From Pseudomonas fluorescens (GTDB lineage: Bacteria; Pseudomonadota; Gammaproteobacteria; Pseudomonadales; Pseudomonadaceae), in assembly GCF_001708445.1 (NCBI RefSeq), contig NZ_CP015637.1, forward strand, positions 4,589,001 to 4,653,000: 64,000 bases of DNA, read 5' to 3'. The notes under the pieces were generated by a model. That model saw nothing but the letters and a program-made list of their open reading frames with translations. It was not told where the DNA came from and ran no database searches. How positions within the stretch are numbered: the stretch's first letter is position 1; each line of letters starts with the position of its first letter. A program made the position numbers and the translations under genes. Shown here piece by piece: positions 24,774 through 34,303 of this stretch.

Positions 24774-26120
24774 ATGACCGAGTTAGTCGAACCGCAGATT
24801 CCTGCCGCACCCGCCATGGTGCGGCTGCCCCTCTTGCAACTGATTCTGGTAGGCCTGCAACACGTCTTGCTGATGTACGGCGGCGCCGTCGCGGTCCCCC
24901 TGATCATTGGCCAGGCCGCCGGCCTGAGCCGTGAAGAAATCGCCTTCCTGATCAACGCCGACCTGCTGGTGGCCGGTGTCGCGACCATGGTCCAGTCGTT
25001 CGGCATCGGCCCCCTGGGGATTCGCATGCCGGTGATGATGGGCGCCAGTTTCGCCGCGGTCGGCAGCATGGTCGCCATGGCCGGCATGCCGGGTATCGGC
25101 TTGCAGGGGATCTTCGGCGCGACCATCGCCGCCGGGTTCTTCGGCATGCTCATCGCGCCATTCATGTCCAAGGTGGTGCGCTTCTTTCCGCCATTGGTAA
25201 CCGGCACCGTGATCACCGCCATCGGCCTGTCGCTGTTCCCTGTGGCGGTGAATTGGGCAGGCGGTGGCAGCGCCGCCGCGACCTTCGGCTCGCCCATCTA
25301 CCTGGCCATCGCCGCACTGGTGCTGGCCACTATCCTGCTGATCAACCGCTTCATGCGGGGCTTCTGGGTGAATATCTCGGTGTTGATCGGCATGGCGCTT
25401 GGCTACGGCTTGTGCGGCCTGCTCGGCATGGTCGATCTCAGCGGCCTGGCCCAGGCGCCGTGGGTACAGGTGGTGACACCGTTGCACTTCGGCATGCCCA
25501 CATTCGAGCTGGCGCCGATCCTGTCAATGTGCCTGGTGGTCGTGATCATCTTTGTCGAATCCACCGGCATGTTCCTCGCCCTGGGCAAGATCACCGGCCA
25601 GGACGTGACCCCGAAGATGCTCCGCCGTGGCTTGCTGTGCGATGCCGGCGCATCGTTCTTCGCCGGGTTCTTCAACACCTTTACCCACTCCTCGTTTGCG
25701 CAGAACATCGGCCTGGTGCAGATGACGGGCGTGCGCTGCCGTTCGGTGACGATCATGGCCGGCGCCTTTCTGATTGTGCTCAGCCTGTTGCCCAAGGCCG
25801 CCTACCTGGTGGCGTCGATTCCGCCAGCAGTACTCGGCGGCGCGGCGATTGCCATGTTCGGCATGGTGGCGGCCACCGGGATCAAGATTCTCCAGGAAGC
25901 CGATATCGCCGACCGTCGCAACCAGTTGCTGGTGGCTGTCAGCATCGGCATGGGCCTGATCCCGGTGGTGCGCCCGGAGTTCTTCGCACAACTGCCGTTG
26001 TGGATGAGCCCGATCACCCACAGCGGGATTGCCATGGCGACCCTCAGCGCGCTGGCGCTGAACGTGCTGTTCAATATCCTCGGCGGCGCAGAGCGCCCCG
26101 CCGTCGCCCATACGCATTGA
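24774..26120 (+). CDS. NCS2 urate/xanthine permease
   Basis: 448 aa, about 14 membrane segments, nucleobase:cation symporter-2 family. The family signature Q/E-N-x-G-x4-T is visible as QNIGLVQMTGV near residue 309. The LQHVLLMYGGAVAVPLIIG opening is the NAT signature of the purine group (as in UacT/XanP). Position after puuD and allA points to urate as substrate. A possible CA motif just upstream of the start suggests catabolite control. Confidence 0.92.
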   Translation: MTELVEPQIPAAPAMVRLPLLQLILVGLQHVLLMYGGAVAVPLIIGQAAGLSREEIAFLINADLLVAGVATMVQSFGIGPLGIRMPVMMGASFAAVGSMVAMAGMPGIGLQGIFGATIAAGFFGMLIAPFMSKVVRFFPPLVTGTVITAIGLSLFPVAVNWAGGGSAAATFGSPIYLAIAALVLATILLINRFMRGFWVNISVLIGMALGYGLCGLLGMVDLSGLAQAPWVQVVTPLHFGMPTFELAPILSMCLVVVIIFVESTGMFLALGKITGQDVTPKMLRRGLLCDAGASFFAGFFNTFTHSSFAQNIGLVQMTGVRCRSVTIMAGAFLIVLSLLPKAAYLVASIPPAVLGGAAIAMFGMVAATGIKILQEADIADRRNQLLVAVSIGMGLIPVVRPEFFAQLPLWMSPITHSGIAMATLSALALNVLFNILGGAERPAVAHTH

Positions 26121-26555
26121 TGCCTTTGTTAGTCCAAAAATAACAACAGACAAGGAACATCCCATGCATGCCATTCACCTGGGGCCGGCCATGTGCCGTG
26201 CCCCATTCTCGCCCCCTGCGCGCTCTAACAGCGCACTTGAGCCAAGGCTTTGGAGCCAGTATTCTCCGCGCCCGCTCGAATCGACTCAAAAAAAAACAGC
26301 GAATGTAAAAGCTGACTGCAAGGCCAACTTATCCCGGCCCTGCAACAGCGACCAATGTGCGCAAACATCCCCTGAATTCGACTGCATTCCGTGCAGCCGA
26401 CGGGGATTTTTTGGTTTTTCAAACACGTTGGCGCAGCTCTTGCTAAAAGCATCAAAGCTGACCGAATAGACGATTTTTGCAGCGAACCAAAAGGCGCCAC
26501 ACCAGAGCGCCTGCGTAGAAGAAAAACCATAAAACTTTAACTCGGGAGCAACCGA
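26121..26555 (+). promoter_or_regulatory. 435-base gap with CA motif, orphan ribosome site and terminator-like hairpin
   Basis: 26139-26146 (AATAACAA) fits the Hfq/Crc motif and is followed by AAGGAA and an ATG at 26164, as if a leader had been kept, but the 101-codon frame that follows has no protein character. 26367-26412 is a hairpin (ATCCCC/GGGGAT with inner CTGCA/TGCAG) ending in six Ts, a likely terminator for the permease transcript or a small RNA. The rest presumably contains the tsx-like promoter. Confidence 0.45.
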
Positions 26556-27341
26556 ATGAAACCTATGTTCAAGGGCCTGATGCTGGCGGGATCGCTGCTG
26601 GCCGGTGGCCAAGCCGTGGCCGGTGACTTGTTGCAGTGGCAGAACAACAGCCTGACTTACCTGTGGGGCAAGAGCTTCACGGTTAACCCGCAGATCCAGC
26701 AAACCGTCACCTTCGAACATGCCGACGCATGGAAGTACGGCGACAACTTCTTCTTCCTCGACCGCATCTTTTATAACGGCAAGGAAGATGGCAACGTCGG
26801 CCCGAGCACTTACTACGGCGAGTTCAGCCCACGCTTGTCGTTCGGCAAGATCCTGGACAAGGACTTGTCCTTCGGCCCGATCAAGGATGTGTTACTGGCC
26901 TTCACTTATGAGTTCGGCGAAGGCGATAACGAATCGTACCTGCTCGGCCCTGGCTTCGACCTGAACATCCCAGGCTTCGACTACTTCCAGCTGAACTTCT
27001 ACCAGCGTCAGACCGAAGGCAATCGCCCGGGTGACGGCGTATGGCAGATCACTCCGGTATGGGCGTACACCCTCCCCGTTGGCAACTCCGACATCCTGAT
27101 CGACGGTTTCATGGATTGGGTGGTGGACAACGACAAGAACGCCCGTGGCACTTACCACGCCAACCTGCACTTCAACCCGCAGGTCAAATACGACCTGGGC
27201 AAGGCGCTGCATTGGGGCGATAAGCAGTTGTATGTGGGTTTTGAATACGACTACTGGAAGAACAAGTACGGGATCGAGGATTCCGGGGCGTTCAAGACCA
27301 ACCAGGACACGGCGAGCTTCCTGGTCAAGTATCACTTCTGA
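26556..27341 (+). CDS. Tsx-like nucleoside-specific outer-membrane channel
   Basis: 261 aa with a signal peptide cleaved after QAVAG (about residue 22). The mature protein has alternating beta strands and ends in a C-terminal aromatic (LVKYHF), as for a 12-strand barrel. LLQWQNNSLTYLWGKSF and the GPGFDLNIPGFDYFQLNFY segment fit the Tsx/OmpK family. Tsx admits nucleosides, so placement after a urate permease suggests purine uptake across the outer membrane. CGGGAGC precedes the start. Confidence 0.87.
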   Translation: MKPMFKGLMLAGSLLAGGQAVAGDLLQWQNNSLTYLWGKSFTVNPQIQQTVTFEHADAWKYGDNFFFLDRIFYNGKEDGNVGPSTYYGEFSPRLSFGKILDKDLSFGPIKDVLLAFTYEFGEGDNESYLLGPGFDLNIPGFDYFQLNFYQRQTEGNRPGDGVWQITPVWAYTLPVGNSDILIDGFMDWVVDNDKNARGTYHANLHFNPQVKYDLGKALHWGDKQLYVGFEYDYWKNKYGIEDSGAFKTNQDTASFLVKYHF

Positions 27342-27362
27342 CCGAACATCGCAGGTCAAAAT

Positions 27363-27462
27363 GTGTCAGGGGCAAGCCCCAATGCCAGTCAGTTAAGCGT
27401 ACAGCGCCTTCTGTAGGAGCGATAACTGACTGGTATTTGGGCTTGCCCCTCCCACATTCAGA
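27363..27462. repeat. Collapsed composite REP
   Basis: Imperfect arms (GGGGCAAGCCCCAATGCCAGTCAGTTAAG and its degenerate inverse near 27425-27455) enclose CCTTCTGTAGGAGCGA, the half of a type A REP. It has the same outer/inner order as the composite at 22534-22714 but with most of the inner unit gone. Confidence 0.75.
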
Positions 27463-28606
27463 TAGGCGGCAGGCCTAAGAACCGGGTGATTTCTTCACGC
27501 TTGGCCAACGCATCTTTCCTGCCCAATTCAATCAACTCGCTGCAATACCCCGCTTCGAACAACAAGTAACTCAGCACCCCTGCCCCACTCGTCTTGGTCG
27601 CCCCCGGCCCGCGCAGGAACAGGCGCAATGCCGCGGGCAATTCCTGACGATGCCGCGCCGCGATTTCATCGATCGGCTGGCTCGGCGCAATCACCAGCAC
27701 GTCCACCGGGGCCAGGCCGCGGGACGCGCTGTCGGCAGGCTGGAAATGGCTGAACTGGTTCAAACGCTCCAGCAACTCGATATCACTTTCCAGGCTGTCG
27801 ATGAACGTGCTGTTGAGCATATGCCCGCCAATCTGCGCCAGGGTCGGTTGCTGGCCCGTGAAGACGCGCGGTGTCGCCGCCTCGTTGCCCCGTGGGTTGC
27901 CACTGACCCCCACCACCAGCACGCGGCTGGCCCCCAGGTGCAAGGCCGGACTGATGGGTGCCGACTGTCGCACGGCGCCATCGCCGAAATATTCCTGGTC
28001 GAGTTTCACCGGGGCAAACAGCAAGGGGATCGCCGAACTGGCCAGCAGGTGTTCAACCGTCAGTTGGGTCGGCACGCCGATACGGCGGTGGCGCAACCAG
28101 GCGTCGATGGTGCCGCCGCCCTGATAGAAGGTCACCGCTTGTCCGGACTCATAGCCGAACGCAGTCACCGCCACCGCGTGCAGATGCTTCTCGCGGATGG
28201 CCTCATCGATGCCCTCCAGGTGCAGCTTGTCGTGGAGCAGCTCGCGCAGCGGCGAGCTGTTGAGCAGCGCCACCGGCACTTGGGCGCCCAGGCCCAGCAG
28301 GCTGTGAAAACAGAAACGGCTGGCCTGGTGAATCACCCCCGGCCAGTCGCTGCGCAGCACCCGATGGCTGCGAAAGCCCTGCCAGAACGCAGTAAGACGC
28401 TGGATCGCCGCCGTGAAGTCCATGGCGCCGCTGGCCAGGCTGACCGCATTGATCGCCCCGGCCGAGGTGCCGACGATGACCGGAAAAGGATTCGGCGCCC
28501 CCAACGGCAGCAACTCGGCAATCGCCGCCAACACCCCCACCTGATACGCCGCTCGCGCTCCGCCGCCGGAAAGAATCAAGCCTGTGACCGGTTCAGCTGG
28601 GCGCAT
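27458..28606 (-). CDS. Patatin-like phospholipase
   Basis: 382 aa. Patatin domain: the oxyanion glycine loop SGGGARAAYQ near residues 13-22, the nucleophile GTSAG near 46, and the catalytic Asp in FGDGAVRQ near 208. It hydrolyses lipid acyl esters with a Ser-Asp dyad. No signal peptide, so it probably acts in the cytoplasm or at the inner membrane. The C-terminal 100 residues include FLRGPGATKTSGAGVLSYLLFE, common in Pseudomonas relatives. Confidence 0.9.
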   Translation of the reverse strand: MRPAEPVTGLILSGGGARAAYQVGVLAAIAELLPLGAPNPFPVIVGTSAGAINAVSLASGAMDFTAAIQRLTAFWQGFRSHRVLRSDWPGVIHQASRFCFHSLLGLGAQVPVALLNSSPLRELLHDKLHLEGIDEAIREKHLHAVAVTAFGYESGQAVTFYQGGGTIDAWLRHRRIGVPTQLTVEHLLASSAIPLLFAPVKLDQEYFGDGAVRQSAPISPALHLGASRVLVVGVSGNPRGNEAATPRVFTGQQPTLAQIGGHMLNSTFIDSLESDIELLERLNQFSHFQPADSASRGLAPVDVLVIAPSQPIDEIAARHRQELPAALRLFLRGPGATKTSGAGVLSYLLFEAGYCSELIELGRKDALAKREEITRFLGLPPI

Positions 28607-28646
28607 TGCATCACTCCATGTGGGGCCAACAGGGGAAGGTCAGGTG

Positions 28647-29582
28647 TTATCGACGACGTTTTTCGTACAGCTTGGGTTCGCCCGGTGGCCGGCTCTTGAA
28701 GCGGCGGTGGGTCCACAGGTATTGCTCGGGGCATTCACGCACCGAGGCTTCGACCCAGCGGTTGATGCGCAGGCAGTCGACTTCGTCGCTTTCGCCCGGG
28801 AAGTCGGTCAACGGCGGGTGGATCACCAGGCGGTAACCGCTGCCATCGGCCAGGCGCTCCTGGGTGAACGGCACCACCAGCGCCTTGCCCAGCTTGGCGA
28901 ACTTGCTGGTGGCGGGCACGGTGGCGGCCTGGATGCCGAACAGCGGCACGAAGATACTTTGCTTGGCGCCGTAGTCCTGGTCCGGCGCGTACCAGATGGC
29001 GCGGCCGGCGCGCAGCAGCTTGAGCATGCCGCGCACGTCTTCGCGCTCGACGGCCAGGGAATCGAGATTATGCCGCTCGCGACCACGGCGCTGGATAAAG
29101 TCGAATAAGGGGTTGCCGTGCTCGCGGTACATGCCATCGATGGTGTGCTTCTGTCCCAGCAAGGCTGCGCCGATTTCCAGGGTAGTGAAGTGCAGGGCCA
29201 TGAGGATCACGCCCTTGCCATCCAACTGCGCCTGCTTGAGGTGTTCCAGGCCCTCGACGTGAGCCAGGCGCGCCAGGCGCTGGCGCGACCACCACCAGCT
29301 CATGGCCATTTCAAAGAACGCGATGCCGGTGGAAGCAAAGTTTTCCTTGAGCAGCTTTTTGCGCTCCGCGGCGGATTTTTCCGGGAAGCACAGCTCCAGG
29401 TTGCGCGCGGCGATACGGCGACGTTCGCCGGCCACGCGGTACATGCCCGCACCCAGCAGGCGACCAATGGCCAGCAACGCCCGATACGGCAATTGAGTGA
29501 TCAGCCACAGCAGGCCGAGTCCCAGCCATAACAGCCAAAAACGCGGGTGAAAAAATACAGCACGAAAACGCGGGCGATCCAT
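28647..29582 (-). CDS. Lipid A lauroyl-type acyltransferase
   Basis: 311 aa from the ATG at [10 protein letters not shown]; an in-frame TTG lies seven codons earlier. LpxL/HtrB family: one N-terminal membrane segment (about 13-35) and the active-site motif HFTTLE (HX4D/E) near residue 130, followed by RPHxNP-like REHGNPLFD. It adds a secondary acyl chain to lipid A at the inner membrane. In P. aeruginosa the homologue next to minC is PA3242 (HtrB2). The same neighbourhood here supports orthology. Confidence 0.9.
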   Translation of the reverse strand: MDRPRFRAVFFHPRFWLLWLGLGLLWLITQLPYRALLAIGRLLGAGMYRVAGERRRIAARNLELCFPEKSAAERKKLLKENFASTGIAFFEMAMSWWWSRQRLARLAHVEGLEHLKQAQLDGKGVILMALHFTTLEIGAALLGQKHTIDGMYREHGNPLFDFIQRRGRERHNLDSLAVEREDVRGMLKLLRAGRAIWYAPDQDYGAKQSIFVPLFGIQAATVPATSKFAKLGKALVVPFTQERLADGSGYRLVIHPPLTDFPGESDEVDCLRINRWVEASVRECPEQYLWTHRRFKSRPPGEPKLYEKRRR

Positions 29583-29701
29583 TACAGATTCCGGTAAAGA
29601 CAAGGGCCGCGCATTCTACAACGGTTCGACTCGGCTTGCGGCCAGTGGATGTTCTCGTTATAAGTCTCGACACTTTTCGTGACAAGCCGCTTTTGCCGAC
29701 C

Positions 29702-30439
29702 ATGAGCCAAACCGAACCGCTAGACCAAGATCCCGTGTTCCAGCTGAAAGGCAGCATGCTCGCCATCACCGTGCTGGAACTGGCCCGCAATGACCTTGAT
29801 GCCCTGGACCGCCAGCTCGCCGCCAAGGTCGCCCTGGCGCCGAACTTCTTCAACAATGCCCCGCTGGTGCTGGCCCTGGACAAGCTGCCGGCCGGCCAAG
29901 GCGCGATCGACCTGCCCGGCCTGATGCGCGTATGCCGCTCCCATGGCTTACGCACCCTGGCGATTCGTGCCAGCCGTATCGAAGACATTGCCGCCGCCAT
30001 CGCCATTGAACTGCCAGTACTGCCACCGTCCGGCGCACGCGAGCGTCCACTCGATCCGACGGAAGGTGAAGTGAAGAAAAAACCGGAAAAACCGGCGGAA
30101 CCGACGATCAAGCCGACAAAGATCATCACCTCCCCCGTACGCGGCGGGCAGCAGATTTACGCCCAGGGCGGCGACCTGGTGGTGATCTCATCGGTCAGCC
30201 CCGGCGCGGAACTTCTGGCCGACGGAAACATCCATGTATACGGCCCGATGCGCGGACGTGCGCTCGCCGGTATCAAGGGTGACACCAAGGCACGTATTTT
30301 TTGCCAGCAATTGACCGCTGAACTCGTGTCCATCGCAGGCCAGTACAAGGTTTCAGAAGATTTGCGCCGCGATCCGCTGTGGGGGGCTGGTGTACAGGTC
30401 AGCCTGTCGGGCGATGTGTTGAACATCATCCGTCTTTAA
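29702..30439 (+). CDS. minC: Septum-site inhibitor MinC
   Basis: 245 aa from the ATG at [10 protein letters not shown]. An N-terminal FtsZ-inhibiting domain (about 1-105), a Lys/Pro-rich linker ([16 protein letters not shown]) and a C-terminal beta-helix (about 135-245) with [34 protein letters not shown]. It blocks FtsZ assembly away from mid-cell and is recruited by MinD. First gene of minCDE. Confidence 0.96.
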   Translation: MSQTEPLDQDPVFQLKGSMLAITVLELARNDLDALDRQLAAKVALAPNFFNNAPLVLALDKLPAGQGAIDLPGLMRVCRSHGLRTLAIRASRIEDIAAAIAIELPVLPPSGARERPLDPTEGEVKKKPEKPAEPTIKPTKIITSPVRGGQQIYAQGGDLVVISSVSPGAELLADGNIHVYGPMRGRALAGIKGDTKARIFCQQLTAELVSIAGQYKVSEDLRRDPLWGAGVQVSLSGDVLNIIRL

Positions 30440-30640
30440 CGGATACTGCCGCATTTTCCAAGCATCTCTAGACTCTGATAGCACAGCGAAACTGGCAAGA
30501 CTTGCGTAGGAATAATTGGAAGTTGGCGTTTCCCCTCCGGGAACCCCATCTTTTCCCTACAAAGGCTGTCCGCCTGCAGCGAGTTCCAAGAGATGTTTTT
30601 CAGGGGCTGAAAAGTCCTTTTTCCTTAGGGGTGAAACACC

Positions 30641-31453
30641 TTGGCCAAGATTCTCGTGGTTACATCCGGCAAGGGTGGTGTGGGTAAGACCACCACCAGC
30701 GCCGCTATCGGTACCGGCCTCGCACTGCGCGGCCACAAGACAGTCATCGTCGACTTCGACGTCGGTTTGCGTAACCTCGACCTGATCATGGGCTGCGAAC
30801 GCCGCGTGGTGTACGACTTCGTCAACGTCGTCAATGGTGAAGCCAACCTGCAACAGGCCCTGATCAAGGACAAACGCCTTGAGAACCTGTATGTACTGGC
30901 CGCCAGCCAGACCCGTGACAAAGACGCACTGACCAAGGAAGGCGTCGGCAAAGTCCTCGCCGAGCTGAAGGAAACCTTCGAATACGTGGTGTGTGACTCC
31001 CCGGCCGGTATCGAAACCGGTGCTCACCTGGCGATGTACTTCGCCGATGAAGCCATCGTGGTGACCAACCCGGAAGTGTCCTCGGTACGTGACTCGGACC
31101 GTATGCTGGGCCTGCTGGCCAGCAAGTCCAAGCGCGCCGAAGAGGGTCAGGACCCGATCAAGGAACACCTGCTGCTCACCCGCTACAACCCTGAGCGTGT
31201 CAGCAACGGCGAAATGCTCGGCGTTGAAGACGTGAAGGAAATCCTTGCAGTGACCCTGCTGGGCGTGATCCCGGAATCCCAGGCAGTTCTGAAGGCATCC
31301 AACCAAGGCGTGCCGGTGATTCTTGACGACCAGAGCGACGCCGGCCAGGCGTACAGCGATGCGGTCGATCGTCTGCTGGGCAAGACCGTGGAACATCGCT
31401 TCCTCGATGTTAAGAAGAAGGGATTCTTCGAGCGTATCTTTGGAGGCAACTAA
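30641..31453 (+). CDS. minD: Septum-site ATPase MinD
   Basis: 270 aa from a TTG start (LAKILVVTSGKGGVGKTT), with TTAGGGG upstream. Deviant Walker A GKGGVGKT near residues 11-18, switch and Walker B-like VVCDSPAGIE, and a C-terminal amphipathic membrane-targeting helix (KKKGFFERIFG). It oscillates on the membrane with MinE and activates MinC. Four bases separate it from minE. Confidence 0.97.
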   Translation: MAKILVVTSGKGGVGKTTTSAAIGTGLALRGHKTVIVDFDVGLRNLDLIMGCERRVVYDFVNVVNGEANLQQALIKDKRLENLYVLAASQTRDKDALTKEGVGKVLAELKETFEYVVCDSPAGIETGAHLAMYFADEAIVVTNPEVSSVRDSDRMLGLLASKSKRAEEGQDPIKEHLLLTRYNPERVSNGEMLGVEDVKEILAVTLLGVIPESQAVLKASNQGVPVILDDQSDAGQAYSDAVDRLLGKTVEHRFLDVKKKGFFERIFGGN

Positions 31454-31456
31454 ACA

Positions 31457-31711
31457 ATGAAATTTCTCGACTTCTTTCGCGCCAACAAAAAGCCAAGTAC
31501 CGCGTCGGTAGCGAAAGAGCGTCTACAGATCATCGTGGCGCACGAACGCGGCCAACGCAGTACACCGGACTACCTGCCAGCCTTGCAGAAGGAATTGGTA
31601 GAGGTGATCCGCAAGTACGTCAATATCGGCAACGATGACGTACATGTCGCCCTGGAAAACGACGGCAGCTGCTCGATTCTGGAACTCAATATCACCCTGC
31701 CTGATCGTTGA
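31457..31711 (+). CDS. minE: MinD-activating factor MinE
   Basis: 84 aa. The N-terminal membrane-targeting and anti-MinCD region [16 protein letters not shown] is followed by [13 protein letters not shown] and a C-terminal topological-specificity domain. It stimulates MinD ATPase and confines MinC to the poles. Normal length. Confidence 0.97.
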   Translation: MKFLDFFRANKKPSTASVAKERLQIIVAHERGQRSTPDYLPALQKELVEVIRKYVNIGNDDVHVALENDGSCSILELNITLPDR

Positions 31712-31728
31712 TCGAAAGGGCGGTCGCC

Positions 31729-31783
31729 ACGGCGGCTCCGTCACCCTGATGCCTTTGCGGGCATCGGGTGGTCGAGCCGCCGT
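31729..31783 (+). other. Large two-tier hairpin between minE and rluA-like gene
   Basis: The outer 10-bp stem ACGGCGGCTC/GAGCCGCCGT is perfect. An inner 11-bp stem CACCC.GATGCC/GGCATCGGGTG has one bulge and a 6-base loop. No T tail. It could partly uncouple the pseudouridine synthase from minE or protect the min mRNA. Confidence 0.6.
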
Positions 31784-31807
31784 TGGCGTTTGTTACGAGG
31801 CTGTTTA

Positions 31808-32443
31808 ATGCCGTTGTCCAACATCCATATTCTTCATCAGGACGATGCCGTCCTGGTGGTGAACAAGCCGACTTTGCTGCTCTCGGTGCCTGGCCGCGCC
31901 GATGACAACAAGGATTGCCTGATCACCCGCCTGCAGGAAAACGGCTACCCCGAAGCCCGCATCGTCCATCGCCTGGACTGGGAAACCTCGGGCATCATCC
32001 TGCTGGCCCGGGACGCCGATACTCACCGCGAGCTGTCTCGCCAGTTTCACGATCGCGAAACCGAAAAAGCCTACACTGCCCTGGCCTGGGGCCAGCCGGC
32101 ACTGGACAGCGGCAGCATCGACCTGCCCCTGCGCTATGACCCGCCGACCAAGCCGCGGCATGTGGTCGACCACGAATTCGGCAAACATGCGCTGACCTTC
32201 TGGAAGGTGCTGGAACGTTGCGGCGACTGGTGCCGAGTCGAGTTGACGCCGATCACGGGGCGTTCCCACCAGTTGCGGGTGCACATGCTGTCCATCGGCC
32301 ACCCCTTGCTCGGCGATGGCCTGTACGCCCATGAACAAGCCCTGGCCGCCTGGCCACGCCTGTGCCTGCACGCGAGCATGCTGAGCTTTACCCACCCGCA
32401 AAGCGGCGAGCGTTTGCGCTTCGAGTGCCCAGCCCCGTTCTAA
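31808..32443 (+). CDS. RluA-family pseudouridine synthase
   Basis: 211 aa from the ATG at MPLSNIHILH (an earlier ATG at 31790 is less likely). Catalytic motif ARIVHRLDWETSGIILLA with the active-site Asp, the EKAYTALAWG strand, and the C-terminal TGRSHQLRVHM. No S4 domain, so the RluA subgroup, whose E. coli member modifies both 23S rRNA and tRNA; the target here is not readable. It follows minE at about 95 bases. Confidence 0.9.
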   Translation: MPLSNIHILHQDDAVLVVNKPTLLLSVPGRADDNKDCLITRLQENGYPEARIVHRLDWETSGIILLARDADTHRELSRQFHDRETEKAYTALAWGQPALDSGSIDLPLRYDPPTKPRHVVDHEFGKHALTFWKVLERCGDWCRVELTPITGRSHQLRVHMLSIGHPLLGDGLYAHEQALAAWPRLCLHASMLSFTHPQSGERLRFECPAPF

Positions 32444-32458
32444 AGCTGCAAACACAGT

Positions 32459-32553
32459 AAATGTGGGAGGGGGCAGCCCCCGATTGCGGAGTGTCAGTCA
32501 CTGTATTTGTTGACTGGGCCACGGCAATCGGGGGCAAGCCCCCTCCCACATTT
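32459..32553. repeat. REPIN, type C
   Basis: Inverted arms of TGTGGGAGGGGGC type. The left arm has lost TTG from its core (GGGGGCAGCCCCC), so the pair is not perfect. Confidence 0.85.
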
Positions 32554-32613
32554 GTGCTGTGCACTTCTTGCCATCGGACGGTAAACTCCGCGCATTGCTG
32601 TCTGGAGCTATTT

Positions 32614-33903
32614 ATGCGCGAAGCGTTGAATCAAGGCCTGATCGACTTCCTCAAGGCCTCCCCTACTCCTTTCCATGCCACCGCGGCCCTGGCCCAGCGC
32701 CTCGAAGCCGCCGGTTTCCAGCGTCTCGACGAGCGCGAAACCTGGGCCACCGAAGCCAACGGGCGCTATTACGTCACCCGCAACGATTCCTCGATCATCG
32801 CCTTCAAGCTCGGCCGTCACGCGCCACTGCAAGGCGGCATCCGCCTGGTTGGCGCCCACACTGACAGCCCGTGCCTGCGGGTCAAGCCGCAGCCTGAGCT
32901 GCAACGCCAGGGCTTCTGGCAGTTGGGTGTGGAAGTCTACGGCGGTGCGCTGCTGGCGCCGTGGTTCGACCGCGACCTGTCCCTGGCCGGGCGCGTCACC
33001 TTCCGCCGCGACGGCAAGGTCGAAAGCCAACTGATCGACTTCAAGCTGCCCATCGCGATCATCCCCAACCTGGCCATTCACCTGAACCGTGAAGCCAATC
33101 AGGGCTGGGCGATCAACGCCCAGACCGAGTTGCCGCCGATCCTCGCGCAGTTTGCCGGCGATGAACGCGTGGACTTCCGCGCCGTGCTCACCGAGCAACT
33201 GGCCCGCGAGCACGGCTTGAATGCCGATGTGGTGCTCGACTACGAGCTGAGCTTCTACGACACCCAGAGTGCTGCCGTGATCGGCCTGAACGGCGACTTC
33301 ATCGCCGGCGCACGCCTGGACAACCTGCTGTCGTGCTACGCCGGCCTGCAAGCCTTGCTCACCAGCGAGACCGATGAAACCTGCGTGCTGGTGTGCAACG
33401 ACCACGAAGAAGTCGGTTCCTGCTCGGCCTGCGGTGCCGACGGCCCGATGCTGGAACAGACCCTGCGCCGCCTGCTGCCTGAAGGTGATGAATTCGTACG
33501 CACCATTCAGAAATCGCTGTTGGTTTCAGCCGACAACGCCCATGGCGTGCACCCGAACTACGCCGAGAAGCATGACGCCAACCACGGGCCCAAGCTGAAT
33601 GCGGGCCCGGTGATCAAGGTCAACAGCAACCAGCGCTACGCCACCAACAGCGAAACCGCCGGTTTCTTCCGCCACCTGTGCATGGCCGAGGAAGTCCCGG
33701 TACAGAGCTTCGTGGTGCGCAGCGACATGGGCTGTGGCTCGACCATCGGCCCGATCACTGCCAGCCACCTGGGCGTGCGCACCGTGGACATCGGCCTGCC
33801 GACGTTTGCCATGCATTCCATCCGCGAGCTGTGCGGCAGCCATGACCTGGCGCATTTGGTCAAAGTACTCGGCGCGTTCTACGCCAGCCACGACCTGCCC
33901 TGA
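32614..33903 (+). CDS. apeB: M18 aspartyl aminopeptidase
   Basis: 429 aa from the ATG at [10 protein letters not shown], with GGAG seven bases upstream; the longer frame starts in the REP. A di-zinc aminopeptidase removing N-terminal Asp/Glu, probably as a cytoplasmic dodecamer. Motifs: [31 protein letters not shown] and [14 protein letters not shown] with metal and catalytic residues. Full length for M18. Confidence 0.95.
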   Translation: MREALNQGLIDFLKASPTPFHATAALAQRLEAAGFQRLDERETWATEANGRYYVTRNDSSIIAFKLGRHAPLQGGIRLVGAHTDSPCLRVKPQPELQRQGFWQLGVEVYGGALLAPWFDRDLSLAGRVTFRRDGKVESQLIDFKLPIAIIPNLAIHLNREANQGWAINAQTELPPILAQFAGDERVDFRAVLTEQLAREHGLNADVVLDYELSFYDTQSAAVIGLNGDFIAGARLDNLLSCYAGLQALLTSETDETCVLVCNDHEEVGSCSACGADGPMLEQTLRRLLPEGDEFVRTIQKSLLVSADNAHGVHPNYAEKHDANHGPKLNAGPVIKVNSNQRYATNSETAGFFRHLCMAEEVPVQSFVVRSDMGCGSTIGPITASHLGVRTVDIGLPTFAMHSIRELCGSHDLAHLVKVLGAFYASHDLP

Positions 33904-33929
33904 TCCAAAGGCTGAATGCAGTTAAACAG

Positions 33930-33972
33930 GTGGGAGGGGCGGTGCGATGATTCGACTTGCCCCCTCCCACAT
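33930..33972. repeat. Short REP variant with GATTCGACTTGCCCC core
   Basis: TGGGAGGGG...GATTCGACTTGCCCCCTCCCACA. The same variant occurs in the opposite orientation at about 40089-40134. Confidence 0.7.
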
Positions 33973-34065
33973 TTGGCTTCGCGTACACCTGATCTATATC
34001 ACCTGCATTTCCCACAATCCCACCTAGACTTGTCACTATTCCCACTCTGACAAGGCCATCGCCTC

Positions 34066-34242
34066 ATGATCACCATGTCCTCCTTCCACGCCATGCTCAT
34101 CCCTATCCTGATCGGCATGATCATGCTCGCGGTTGGTTTTAACTTTCGTGACAAGCCCCTGGGTGTGTTCGGCATGTGGATCGGCATGCTGTTGATCCTG
34201 GGCACCGTGGTCTACAAGATCCTCGCCAAACTGGCCGAATGA
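34066..34242 (+). CDS. Small two-helix membrane protein
   Basis: 58 aa, not called by length filters. The translation starts MITMSSFHAMLIPILIG; the two membrane segments are about residues 9-25 and 33-51, linked by FNFRDKPLG, with a Lys-rich end. In-frame ATGs at 34066 and 34075; no strong ribosome site decides. Hydrophobic composition and placement directly before a mechanosensitive channel support a real gene, but I do not recognise the family. Confidence 0.6.
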   Translation: MITMSSFHAMLIPILIGMIMLAVGFNFRDKPLGVFGMWIGMLLILGTVVYKILAKLAE

Positions 34243-34303
34243 CAAATGCACTCGCATTGGGCATAGCGGCCTCGTACACTCGGTCAACTCGTCGTTTCCA
34301 AGG

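Noticed and set aside
26164-26469. 101-codon frame with AAGGAA and ATG
   Set aside because: The ribosome site is good, but the protein is low-complexity-like with no recognisable fold and reads through a terminator hairpin.
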